From Candidatus Omnitrophota bacterium (lineage in GTDB: Bacteria > Omnitrophota > Gorgyraeia > 2-02-FULL-51-18 > JAGOUK01): a stretch of DNA of 8,543 bases. This document shows, in pieces, positions 1-6,616 of this stretch (positions are counted from its first letter, which is position 1; every line of letters starts with the position of its first letter). Made by a program: the position numbers and the translations under genes. The stretch covers positions 1 to 8,543 of the forward strand of contig JAGVCY010000087.1 in assembly GCA_020058965.1 (NCBI GenBank), in the 5' to 3' direction. Under the pieces are notes generated by a model. The model had not been told where the DNA came from, made no database searches, and saw only the letters and a program-made list of their open reading frames with translations.

Positions 1-296
1 GCCCCTTCTGTATTTTGGACGAAATTGACGCGCCGCTTGATGAATCTAATGTGATCCGCTTCGCGAACGCGCTTCAGGAGTTCATCAAGGAATCGCAATT
101 TATCATCATCACGCACAATAAGCGCACGATGTCCGTGGCGGACGTGCTGTACGGGATCACGATGCAGAGGTCCGGCGTAAGCCAAGTGGTGTCCGTGAAG
201 TTCGGGGCGGGGGAAAAGGAAGCGGTTGAATTAGAAGCCACAAAGTTGCCGCAGTCTCAGGACCGTACGAAGATGATCCAGGAAAATCTCGCTTAA
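1..296 (+). CDS. smc: Chromosome segregation protein SMC, C-terminal end (partial at 5' side)
   Basis: This is the C-terminal 97 codons of an SMC ATPase, read in the frame starting at base 3; the gene begins outside the window. SMC forms the core of the bacterial condensin with ScpA/ScpB and compacts and segregates the chromosome. What is visible is the C-lobe of the ABC-type head: Walker B ILDEID (bases 12-29), the following D-loop APLDESN, and the switch/H-loop IITHNK about 30 residues later, then a short beta-rich tail ending with TAA at 294-296. The stretch PFCILDEIDAPLDESNV is characteristic of SMC rather than RecN or RecF. The TTG at base 15 is an internal leucine, not a start. The gene is convergent with the diguanylate cyclase, and the stop codons overlap inside TTAA. 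It has no evident functional link to the quinone genes. Confidence 0.93.
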   Translation, partial: PFCILDEIDAPLDESNVIRFANALQEFIKESQFIIITHNKRTMSVADVLYGITMQRSGVSQVVSVKFGAGEKEAVELEATKLPQSQDRTKMIQENLA

Positions 297-1480
297 GGAT
301 TTTTGGCTGTTTCGCGAGGAGGAAGGTAGCGGCAGGTTCGGTTTTTGCCGTCATTTTTGGCAAGATAAAGCGCGGTGTCGGCGCAGTAAATTAATTTTTC
401 ACGGTCCAGAGCGTCATTTGGATAGCTTGCGACGCCGATAGAAACGGTGATCGTTTTGACCGTTTGAGCGCTGGATGCGGAGCTCGACCGCTGTTCAATG
501 ATGGATCTGAGTTTTTCAGCAATTTCGACCGCTTCATCTCGGTTTGCTCCAGGCAAAATCACCGCAAATTCCTCACCTCCATAGCGCGCAAGCAAGTCAC
601 TCTTGCGCAAAGCCCGCGCGGCGGCTTCGGCCACAAACTTTAGCGCCTTGTCGCCTTGCTGATGACCCAGCTGATCGTTGTAACTTTTAAAATTATCGAC
701 GTCAAAGAGCAGTATGGAGAGGGGGGTTTTTAGAAGATCCGCCGCTTGCATCGATTGCAGGAGTATTTCCTGGAAGCGCGCGTGGTTCCAGAGTCCGGTG
801 AGCGGGTCGCGACGAGAGCGGTCGACGGCTCCGCTGTATGCGACGGCGTTTTCGATCGCGAGGCCGGCATGGTCGCAGAGCATACTCAGGTCGCTGATTT
901 CTTCGCGCGTGATCGGATCGCGTGTTGAGAGATTGTCGACAAAAAGAACGCCGATGACGCGTTCCTTGCCTGAGAGCGGTACGACCGCGAACGCTTGGCA
1001 TGAAATTTCATCCAAAAAGGTATTGTGAATCTCTCGCCGCGCAGATGGCGAGAAGACGCGCGCGGCGGATCCGCGTTCAAGGATTCGGGCAAAGGGCCCC
1101 GGGTCGGATAAAGGAACGCGATACCGCCGAACCGCTTCATTGAGTTCCGCGTCCATGCGGCCCTGAGATTTATGGTAAATATCCAGAAATCCCTCGAGCT
1201 GCAGATGATGCTCATCGATATGACGCCAAATACGATCGGCTTCTTCCGGGGATTTGGGCCCGATTCCCATGAAACCGCTTAGCGCATCGCCCGAATCGTC
1301 GATTAGAAAGACAGCCGCGCGATTGAATCCAAGGCCTTCATGGCTCGTGACGGCGCTGAGAATGAGGAACACGAGTTCGTCGAGCTGAATGGTGAGGCGC
1401 ATGAGATTGCCAATTTCGTACAGCAGTTGAAGCTGACGCCGCGCCTTGCGAAGCTCGGCTTGTAATTTAGCGGTGTCCAT
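293..1480 (-). CDS. GAF-domain diguanylate cyclase (GGDEF protein)
   Basis: This 395-residue predicted soluble protein should make cyclic di-GMP from two GTP, with an N-terminal sensory domain. Residues 1-25 form a short charged, probably coiled-coil, helix. Residues about 30-215 look like a GAF domain (VFLIDDSG near 57-64, VVPLSGKERVIGVLFVDN at 166-183). Residues about 222-385 are the GGDEF domain, with DPLTGLWN at 225-232, metal-binding FDVDNFK at 259-265 and the active-site loop GGEEF at 301-305. RKSD at 292-295, five residues before GGEEF, is an intact RxxD inhibitory site, so product feedback is expected. There is no EAL or HD-GYP domain, membrane segment or signal peptide. I chose the ATG at 1480 because AAGGGG (1491-1496, - strand) lies 10 bp upstream; a TTG twelve codons earlier (1516) is less likely. 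The GAF ligand cannot be told. The gene is divergent from menG. Active catalysis is inferred from the motifs. Confidence 0.93.
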   Translation of the reverse strand: MDTAKLQAELRKARRQLQLLYEIGNLMRLTIQLDELVFLILSAVTSHEGLGFNRAAVFLIDDSGDALSGFMGIGPKSPEEADRIWRHIDEHHLQLEGFLDIYHKSQGRMDAELNEAVRRYRVPLSDPGPFARILERGSAARVFSPSARREIHNTFLDEISCQAFAVVPLSGKERVIGVLFVDNLSTRDPITREEISDLSMLCDHAGLAIENAVAYSGAVDRSRRDPLTGLWNHARFQEILLQSMQAADLLKTPLSILLFDVDNFKSYNDQLGHQQGDKALKFVAEAAARALRKSDLLARYGGEEFAVILPGANRDEAVEIAEKLRSIIEQRSSSASSAQTVKTITVSIGVASYPNDALDREKLIYCADTALYLAKNDGKNRTCRYLPPRETAKNP

Positions 1481-1543
1481 AGTATGTTTACCCCTTGCGG
1501 AATAAGGACTTATCAACTGTTTGCAACAAGGTCAGTGTACCCT
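1481..1543. promoter_or_regulatory. Divergent intergenic region between the cyclase and menG
   Basis: These 63 bp are the only non-coding DNA between two outward-facing genes, so promoters for both the cyclase and the menaquinone run probably lie here. Visible candidates are weak: TTGCAA on the + strand at 1521-1526, and on the - strand TTGCAA followed 16 bp later by TATTCC. A short inverted repeat, ATAAG-GA-CTTAT, sits at 1502-1513 and could be an operator half-pair. The cyclase ribosome-binding site AAGGGG (- strand) is at 1491-1496, and AAGG at 1528-1531 lies 12 bp before the menG ATG. The presence of a promoter is inferred from geometry, not from a strong consensus. Confidence 0.35.
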
Positions 1544-2272
1544 ATGACAACAACGCCCGCCACTCCAGTGACTCCGCCCGATACACAGACGGTTCAAAAG
1601 CTTTTTGACGCCATTGCCGGTCGGTATGACCAATTCAACACGCTGTCCAGCTTTGGGCGTGATGGCGCGTGGCGGCGGGAGGCGCTTGAGTTCTTAAAGC
1701 CCGGAATGCGGGTGTTGGACTTGGGCACGGGGACGGGGGATTTGGCGTTCGAGGCGGCGCGGCGCGTGGGTGCGGCGGGCACGGTGGTCGGGATCGATGT
1801 TTCGGAGCCGATGCTGGGATTCGCGGGGCGTAAGGCGGCCGAGCGGAACGCGACTGAGATCCGATGGCTGCATAAAGGCGCTCAGGAGTTGCCGCTGGCG
1901 GATGAAGCGGCATTTGACGCGGTGGTTTCGGCGTTTGTTTTGCGAAATGTGCACAGCGAAATTGCCCGTGTGTTAGATGGCGTAAAAAAAAGTTTGAAGC
2001 CAGGTGGGCGGATCGCGTTTTTGGATCTGACGGAACCGGAATCCAGGTTTTTGGCATGGGGTTCGAGGATGTACATGTCGACCGTGGTGTTGACCATAGG
2101 AACGCTTGTGTTCAGAGATCCTGAGCCGGTGAGATATTTAAAAGCGTCGATGCAGAGGTTTTTTAAGGCGAGTGAATTCAAGGCATTGCTGTCGGCGGCC
2201 GGATTCGGGAAGGTTCGGTCACGCGGGTTTTTGTTTGGGGCGGTCACGCTGTATGAAGCGGAAAATGTTTAA
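1544..2272 (+). CDS. menG: Demethylmenaquinone methyltransferase (UbiE/MenG family)
   Basis: This 242-residue class I SAM-dependent methyltransferase should carry out the last step of menaquinone synthesis, methylation of the quinone ring of demethylmenaquinone. The UbiE-type opening FDAIAGRYDQFN is at 21-32. SAM-binding motif I VLDLGTGTGDLA is at 57-68, and the acidic end of strand 2 (GIDVSEPM) is at 83-90. FVLRNV at 131-136 matches the UbiE signature that usually reads FGLRNV. LKPGGRIAFLDLTEP is at 151-165, and the C-terminal AGFGKVRSRGFLFGAVTLYEA matches the family end. I use the ATG at 1544, which leaves 20 residues before the conserved block, as is normal. An upstream in-frame ATG at 1484 would add 20 unconserved residues and overlap the ribosome-binding site of the divergent cyclase. 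The gene heads the futalosine-type run, which supports menaquinone rather than ubiquinone as substrate. Confidence 0.93.
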   Translation: MTTTPATPVTPPDTQTVQKLFDAIAGRYDQFNTLSSFGRDGAWRREALEFLKPGMRVLDLGTGTGDLAFEAARRVGAAGTVVGIDVSEPMLGFAGRKAAERNATEIRWLHKGAQELPLADEAAFDAVVSAFVLRNVHSEIARVLDGVKKSLKPGGRIAFLDLTEPESRFLAWGSRMYMSTVVLTIGTLVFRDPEPVRYLKASMQRFFKASEFKALLSAAGFGKVRSRGFLFGAVTLYEAENV

Positions 2273-2331
2273 CAGACGGTTTGAAGTGGGTTTTTCATCA
2301 CCCTGTTAAGGTGGAGTTTTAAACAAAAATT

Positions 2332-3801
2332 ATGTCGATGCGCGGATTTGGTGATTTGAGGGAGTGGTTGGCGGCGATGGAGCGCGCGGGGGAGCTTGTG
2401 CGCGTGAAGACGGAGGTCGATCCGATTCTTGAGATCACCGAGATCACAGATCGGGAGTCGAAGAAGCCGGGCGGCGGCAAGGCGCTTTTGTTTGAGAAGG
2501 TGCGCGGGTCGAAGATGCCGGTTTTGATCAACGCGTACGGATCGTACAAGCGGATGGCGCTCGCGTTGGGACTTAAGGATTTTTCAGAAGCGGGCGCGAT
2601 GATCGGCAAGCTGCTGGATGAAGAGATTTTGAAAAAAGGCTGGATGGAAAAAATCCAAATGGCCGGAGAGTTCGCCAAGGCCGCCATGGTCATGCCGAAA
2701 GTAGTCGGATCGGGGCAGTGCCAGGAAATCGTGCTCAAGGGCGATGATGTGGATTTGGGGCTCCTTCCTATATTGCAGTGCTGGCCGCATGACGCGGGAC
2801 GGTTCATTACTTTTCCGACGGTGATCACCAAGGATCCGGAAACGGACGCGCGCAATGTCGGGATGTACCGGATGCAGGTTTTTGATAAGAAGACGACCGG
2901 GATGCATTGGCAAACCCAGAAGGACAGCGCGATCCATTCAGCCAAGAGCCGGATGCGGTCGAAGCGACTCGAAGTCGCGGTCGTGATCGGGTCGGACCCG
3001 GCGACGACTTTTTGCGGTATTGTTCCATTGCCGTTCGGGATCGACGAATTCATTTTGAGCGGGTTTTTGCGGGAAAAGAGCCTGGAGCTCGTCAAATGCA
3101 AGACCATCAATCTTGAGGTTCCCGCGAACGCGGAGATCGTTCTTGAGGGCTATGTCGATCCGGAGGACCTGCGGGATGAGGGGCCATTTGGCGATCACAC
3201 CGGTGTGTACACACCGATCGAGAAATTTCCGGCATTCCATGTGACTTGCATCACGATGCGGCGCTCACCCGTTTACATCACCACAATTGTGGGCAAACCC
3301 CCGATGGAGGACCTTTATATGGGCAAGGCAGTTGAACAGATTTTTTTACCGATCCTGAAAAAGCAAATTCCCGAACTCGTGAATATGAACTTTCCGATGG
3401 AAGGTACTTTTAACAACGCGGTGATCGTTTCGATCGATAAGCATTATCCGTTTCAGGCGCGGAAGGTCGCGCACGCGATCTGGGGTCTCGGCCAGCTCTC
3501 GTACACCAAGGTCGTGATCATCGTCGATAAAACGGTCGATGTGAATGATATCTCCGCGGTGACGCTCGCGGTGTTCAACAACATCGACCCTAAGCGCGAC
3601 TGCTTCTTTGTCGAGGGCCCGGTCGATACCTTGAATCACGCCGCGCCGATCCGTGACTTCGGTTCCAAGATGGGCATCGACGCGACGGCCAAGTGGAAGG
3701 AAGAGGGGTACGCGCGTGTTTGGCCCGAAGAGATCGAGATGGATGAAGCTACCCGAGCGAAGGTTTCTGCGCGCGCCTCGGAATACGGCATTTCGAAGTG
3801 A
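2332..3801 (+). CDS. mqnL: Menaquinone-pathway UbiD-type decarboxylase (MqnL-like)
   Basis: This 489-residue member of the UbiD family uses prenylated FMN to decarboxylate aromatic acids. In this pathway it is expected to remove the carboxylate of prenylated 1,4-dihydroxy-6-naphthoate. The N-terminal GFGDLREWLAAMERAGELVRV is typical of the family. N175 and R180 (NVGMYRMQ) have the spacing of the metal ligand and catalytic arginine known from fungal Fdc1. E239 (GIDEF) is the likely second metal ligand. E283 and D288 in EGPFGDHTG at 283-291 complete the acid-arginine-acid set. The C-terminal half (TFNNAVIVSIDKHYPFQARK, 359-378) is also typical. Length and both ends look complete. The ATG at 2332 is the first in frame after a TAA at 2320; AAGGTGGAG at 2308-2316 is a good ribosome-binding site but 15 bp away. 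The substrate is assigned from the neighbours, since UbiD sequences alone do not fix it. Confidence 0.92.
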   Translation: MSMRGFGDLREWLAAMERAGELVRVKTEVDPILEITEITDRESKKPGGGKALLFEKVRGSKMPVLINAYGSYKRMALALGLKDFSEAGAMIGKLLDEEILKKGWMEKIQMAGEFAKAAMVMPKVVGSGQCQEIVLKGDDVDLGLLPILQCWPHDAGRFITFPTVITKDPETDARNVGMYRMQVFDKKTTGMHWQTQKDSAIHSAKSRMRSKRLEVAVVIGSDPATTFCGIVPLPFGIDEFILSGFLREKSLELVKCKTINLEVPANAEIVLEGYVDPEDLRDEGPFGDHTGVYTPIEKFPAFHVTCITMRRSPVYITTIVGKPPMEDLYMGKAVEQIFLPILKKQIPELVNMNFPMEGTFNNAVIVSIDKHYPFQARKVAHAIWGLGQLSYTKVVIIVDKTVDVNDISAVTLAVFNNIDPKRDCFFVEGPVDTLNHAAPIRDFGSKMGIDATAKWKEEGYARVWPEEIEMDEATRAKVSARASEYGISK

Positions 3802-3879
3802 GGCTGGAGGGAGTGTTTCTGCGCGCAATGATTGCGGCGCGGCGCCGCAAAAGCGCTACGAAGCACTCTCTCCAACCTC
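3800..3879. repeat. 80-bp imperfect palindrome between mqnL and mqnP
   Basis: The outer arms 3800-3819 and 3860-3879 are inverted repeats with 17 of 20 matching bases; two of the three mismatches become G-U pairs in RNA, and a GCGC extension inside also pairs. In the middle, TTGCGGCGC (3832-3840) and GCGCCGCAA (3842-3850) are perfect 9-bp arms separated by one G. A smaller GCAAT-G-ATTGC lies at 3825-3835. The left arm starts inside the mqnL stop codon and the right arm ends 21 bp before the mqnP start, so the element fills nearly the whole gap. No T-tract follows, so it is not a standard intrinsic terminator. It could be a palindromic repeat insertion or a structured mRNA segment that sets expression or stability between the genes. 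Confidence 0.75.
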
Positions 3880-3900
3880 GCTTTGGAGCTTGTAGAGAAT

Positions 3901-4779
3901 ATGATGCACACACTTTTTGATAAGTTAAAAATATTCCTTGAGATGATCAAGTTCGAGCACACAGTGTTCGCGCTGCCGTTCGCTTATTTGGGGTATGTGT
4001 TTGGGGCGGGCGGGCAGTTGGTTTGGCGGGATTTGATGTGGATCACGCTGGTGATGACTTCCGCACGGACGGCGGGGATGTGCTTGAACCGGATCGTTGA
4101 TGTGGATGTGGACGCGAAGAATCCGCGCACGCGCGGACGCGCGCTCGTGACCGGGGCGCTCAGCAAGAAGTTCGCGATTGCGGCGTGCGGGTTGAGTTTT
4201 GTTGTGCTTGGATTTTCGGTTTTTCAGCTGCCGCCCATCTGCTTGCGGATGCTGCCGATCGCGGTCGTTTTGCTCGTCGCGTATCACTTTATGAAACGGT
4301 TCACGATTTTGTGCCACTTCGGGGTGGGACTGGTGTTGGCCTGCGCGCCGATGGGCGGGTGGCTCGCGGCAACGGGACGGTTCGAGGCGGCGGCGTGGGC
4401 GCTTTCGCTCGGGGTGATGTTGTGGGTGGCGGGATTTGATATTTTTTACAGCTTGCAGGACGCGGACTTTGATCGATCGGCGCGATTGCACTCGATTCCG
4501 GCACGGTATGGGGAGGCGACGGCCCTCCGAGTCGCCGCGTACGCCCACGGAGCGGTTCTGATTTTATTCTCGGCGGTTGGTATAATGCTTCGGTCGAATG
4601 GCGTGTACTGGACAGCACTTGGATTGGCCGCGGCGATCCTGGCGGCCGAGCATGTGATGATCCGTCAGAACCGGGAAAAGTTCGTGAATGCGGCGTTTTT
4701 TACGCTGAACGGGGTTTTGAGCTTGGTTTTTTGCGGGATCGCGGCGTTCAGCATGCCAATTAGTATTGTAAATAGGTGA
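3901..4779 (+). CDS. mqnP: UbiA-type prenyltransferase of the futalosine pathway (MqnP-like)
   Basis: This 292-residue integral membrane prenyltransferase should attach the polyprenyl tail to 1,4-dihydroxy-6-naphthoate in the cytoplasmic membrane. The opening IKFEHTVFALPFAYLG (16-31) is typical of this UbiA branch. The first aspartate-rich motif NRIVDVDVD (63-71, N63/D67/D71) and the second YSLQDADFD (183-191, Y183/D187/D191) would bind Mg-diphosphate. HSIPARYG at 197-204 is also a family hallmark. About eight or nine hydrophobic helices can be seen, including 43-61, 92-109, 115-130, 138-158, 163-183, 211-230, 236-250 and 262-288. The start is the ATG at 3901 (the adjacent ATG at 3904 is equally possible). 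GGAG at 3885-3888 is a modest ribosome-binding site 12 bp upstream. A frame extension back to 3832 runs through the palindrome and is not believed. The gene lies between the UbiD and UbiX homologues, as expected for this pathway. Confidence 0.92.
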   Translation: MMHTLFDKLKIFLEMIKFEHTVFALPFAYLGYVFGAGGQLVWRDLMWITLVMTSARTAGMCLNRIVDVDVDAKNPRTRGRALVTGALSKKFAIAACGLSFVVLGFSVFQLPPICLRMLPIAVVLLVAYHFMKRFTILCHFGVGLVLACAPMGGWLAATGRFEAAAWALSLGVMLWVAGFDIFYSLQDADFDRSARLHSIPARYGEATALRVAAYAHGAVLILFSAVGIMLRSNGVYWTALGLAAAILAAEHVMIRQNREKFVNAAFFTLNGVLSLVFCGIAAFSMPISIVNR

Positions 4780-4786
4780 TTTGTAT

Positions 4787-4893
4787 GCAGTCTGTTCAAA
4801 AAGTCGTGGATGCGAGGCTCGAGGAGTGAAGCATACTCTTCGCGTATGTGAACGACGAGCAACGAAGCAGGCGCGGCTTTTTCAACAGACTGC
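4787..4893. repeat. 107-bp MITE-like element with terminal inverted repeats
   Basis: The terminal arms GCAGTCTGTTCAAAAAG (4787-4803) and CTTTTTCAACAGACTGC (4877-4893) are inverted repeats matching at 16 of 17 positions. The pairing continues inward for about five more bases if G-U pairs are allowed. Inside are further inverted pairs: GCTCG (4817-4821) with CGAGC (4856-4860), and CATAC with GTATG around 4832-4848. The element contains no plausible gene. It occupies nearly all of the gap between mqnP (stop 8 bp to the left) and mqnM (ATG 3 bp to the right). No clear target-site duplication is visible. The size, terminal repeats and lack of coding suggest a non-autonomous miniature transposable element. 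The alternative is a structured RNA or repeat of another origin. Confidence 0.75.
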
Positions 4894-4896
4894 TTT

Positions 4897-5508
4897 ATGA
4901 AGCATATTATTTTTGCGGTCACCGGCGGGTCCGGGGCGCCGATCGCGTGCAGGACGCTTGAGCTTTTGCTCGCGGCGGACGATGTCCGCGTCACGATGAT
5001 GATGAGTGATTACGCGAAAGATGTTTTTAGGGCTGAGTCCGGCATGGATCTGGGAAAAACTCAGGCCGAACTTGCGGCGGGTCTCGCCAAGCGTTTTAAG
5101 TTGAACAGCCGGTTTGAGCTCATGGACATCCGGAATATGGCTGCGCGCGTTTCGTCGGGTTCCGTACAGAACGAAGGCATGATCATCGCGCCGTGCAGTA
5201 TGTCGTCGCTCGGCACGATCGCCAACGGGATCACGATGAATTTGATTCATCGTGCCGCGAATGTGATGCTGAAGGAAAAGCGCCAGCTCATTGTCGTTCC
5301 TCGCGAAAGCCCGTACAGCCCGATTCATTTGAAGAACATGCTGGAGCTGGCGCAGATCGGGGTTCATATCGTTCCGGCGACGACGGCTTTTTATCACAAC
5401 CCCAAAACGGTGGGGGACATGGTGGATTTTGTGGTTATGAAGGTTCTTGATCTTGCCGGCGTTCAACACGGGCTGGATAAACGGTGGAAAGGAATGGAAG
5501 CGGACTAA
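4897..5508 (+). CDS. mqnM: Flavin prenyltransferase UbiX family (MqnM-like)
   Basis: This 203-residue UbiX/Pad1-family enzyme joins a dimethylallyl group to FMN to make prenyl-FMN, the cofactor of the UbiD-type decarboxylase encoded two genes upstream. The N-terminal flavoprotein motif FAVTGGSGAPIA is at 6-17. SSGSVQNEGMIIAPCSMSSLGTIANGI at 86-112 has the usual APCSM block. NLIHRAANVMLKEKRQLIVVPRE at 115-137 and the C-terminal PATTAFYHNPKTVGDMVDF at 160-178 match the family. The length is normal. The ATG at 4897 is fixed by homology, because the first strand begins at residue 3, yet no Shine-Dalgarno sequence is present: the inverted-repeat element ends 3 bp before it. The next gene follows after one base, so mqnM and mqnE are surely co-transcribed. 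A flavoprotein decarboxylase of another family is unlikely. Confidence 0.93.
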   Translation: MKHIIFAVTGGSGAPIACRTLELLLAADDVRVTMMMSDYAKDVFRAESGMDLGKTQAELAAGLAKRFKLNSRFELMDIRNMAARVSSGSVQNEGMIIAPCSMSSLGTIANGITMNLIHRAANVMLKEKRQLIVVPRESPYSPIHLKNMLELAQIGVHIVPATTAFYHNPKTVGDMVDFVVMKVLDLAGVQHGLDKRWKGMEAD

Positions 5509-5509
5509 C

Positions 5510-6604
5510 ATGAAGGTTATCAAAGAATTTACCGACATCTGGGAGAAGGTTCAGGCCGGCACGCCGCTCACGCGGGAGGACGGCTACCGCCTCATCAAGT
5601 CCAATAACCTTCCCGAGCTCGGCTACATGGCCGACTTCGTCCGCCGTAAGAAGCACGGCAGTAAGACCTACTTCACGCACTCCATCAATGTGAACTACAC
5701 GAATCTGTGCGTCCTGACCTGCAAATTCTGCGCCTTTTCGCGCACCAAGAAGGACCCGGACCATTACACCTGGACGGTCGAAGAGATCGTCACCAAGGTG
5801 CGCAACGCCGCCAAGAAGGGCGTTTGGGAAGTGCACATCGTCGGCGGGCTGCATCCCGACAAGCGGATGGATTACTACGAAGACATGATGCGCGGTATCA
5901 AGGAAGCGTGCCCAGGCGTCCTTATTCAGGGCTTCACCGCGGTGGAGCTCGACCTTTTTGCGCGCCAGAACAAGATCCCCGTGCGCGAGGTGCTCACGCG
6001 CCTTAAGGCGGCCGGCCTCGGCGGCGTGCCTGGAGGCGGAGCCGAGATCTTTGCCGAGAAGCCGCGTAAAGAGATTTGCGGAACCAAGATCACCGGCAAG
6101 CAGTGGCTTGAGGTGCATCAAATCGCTCATGAAGTGGGCTTCCGCACCAACGCCACGATGCTCTACGGCCACATCGAGTCGCCCGAAGACCGCGTGGACC
6201 ACATGATGGACCTGCGCGACCTCCAGGAAAAGACGGGCGGATTCCTGGCCTTCGTGCCGCTCGCGTACCTGCCTGAGAACAACGAACTTCAGTGCCCGCG
6301 CACCACCGGCATCACCGATCTTCAGGTGCTGACCGTTTCGCGACTCCTGCTTCACAACTTCGATCACATCCGCCAGCTCTGGAATTATGTGGATGAAAAG
6401 TTGATTCAAGCGGCGCTTTTCTTTGGTGTGGACGATCTGGGCGGAACCAACTTTGACGAGACGATCGCGCGCGAAGCGGGTTGTCATGAAGCCGGTTTCA
6501 CGCACGGTGAACTGATGGACTTGATCAAGCGCACAGGGCATGAGCCGGTCGAGTCGAACTCCATATATTCCAAATTGCGCAAGGACGAGCTAGTCGCGGC
6601 CTAG
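5510..6604 (+). CDS. mqnE: Aminofutalosine synthase (radical SAM enzyme MqnE)
   Basis: This 364-residue radical SAM enzyme joins the product of MqnA to the 5'-deoxyadenosyl group of SAM, with loss of CO2, to give 6-amino-6-deoxyfutalosine. The cluster motif CVLTCKFC (C67, C71, C74) should hold the 4Fe-4S cluster. NVNYTNLC just before it, VHIVGGLHPD at 108-117, GVPGGGAEIF at 172-181, TNATMLYGH at 213-221 and GVDDLGGTNFDE at 306-317 are typical of the MqnE/MqnC branch. MqnE is favoured over MqnC by FCAFSRTKKDPDHYTW at 73-88, HIVGGLHP, and AFVPLAYLPENNEL at 247-260 where MqnC has FIPW. I start at the ATG at 5510, with GGAAG at 5496-5500, rather than an in-frame ATG at 5447 inside mqnM. Codon choice is visibly richer in C-ending codons (gcc, ctc, atc, ggc) than in mqnP or menG. 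Confidence 0.95.
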   Translation: MKVIKEFTDIWEKVQAGTPLTREDGYRLIKSNNLPELGYMADFVRRKKHGSKTYFTHSINVNYTNLCVLTCKFCAFSRTKKDPDHYTWTVEEIVTKVRNAAKKGVWEVHIVGGLHPDKRMDYYEDMMRGIKEACPGVLIQGFTAVELDLFARQNKIPVREVLTRLKAAGLGGVPGGGAEIFAEKPRKEICGTKITGKQWLEVHQIAHEVGFRTNATMLYGHIESPEDRVDHMMDLRDLQEKTGGFLAFVPLAYLPENNELQCPRTTGITDLQVLTVSRLLLHNFDHIRQLWNYVDEKLIQAALFFGVDDLGGTNFDETIAREAGCHEAGFTHGELMDLIKRTGHEPVESNSIYSKLRKDELVAA

Positions 6605-6616
6605 CATCACGCCCGC

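Noticed and set aside
1481..1516. Cyclase start at the TTG at 1516 (- strand)
   Set aside because: The ATG at 1480 has AAGGGG 10 bp upstream; that site lies inside the 12-codon extension, which has no support.
1484..1543. Extended menG start at the ATG at 1484
   Set aside because: The 20 added residues are unlike any UbiE N-terminus and the start would overlap the cyclase ribosome-binding site. The ATG at 1544 leaves the normal length before the first conserved block.
1521..1548. Promoter TTGCAA-N16-TATGAC on the + strand
   Set aside because: The -10-like hexamer overlaps the menG ATG, so the transcript would start inside the gene.
2297..2316. CACC/GGTG hairpin covering the mqnL ribosome-binding site
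   Set aside because: The stem is only 4 bp and easily arises by chance; it is too weak to call a regulatory structure.
2319..3110. Antisense open frame of 263 codons within mqnL
   Set aside because: It has serine/proline-rich composition, no motif and no ribosome-binding site; it is fully overlapped by a certain UbiD-family gene.
3832..3900. mqnP frame extended back to 3832
   Set aside because: The extra codons run through the palindromic element and have no family similarity; MqnP-like proteins begin close to the ATG at 3901.
5435..6541. Long - strand open frame (368 codons) opposite mqnE
   Set aside because: It is a mirror of C-ending codons in mqnE. The translation has no recognisable domain and the + strand gene is unambiguous.
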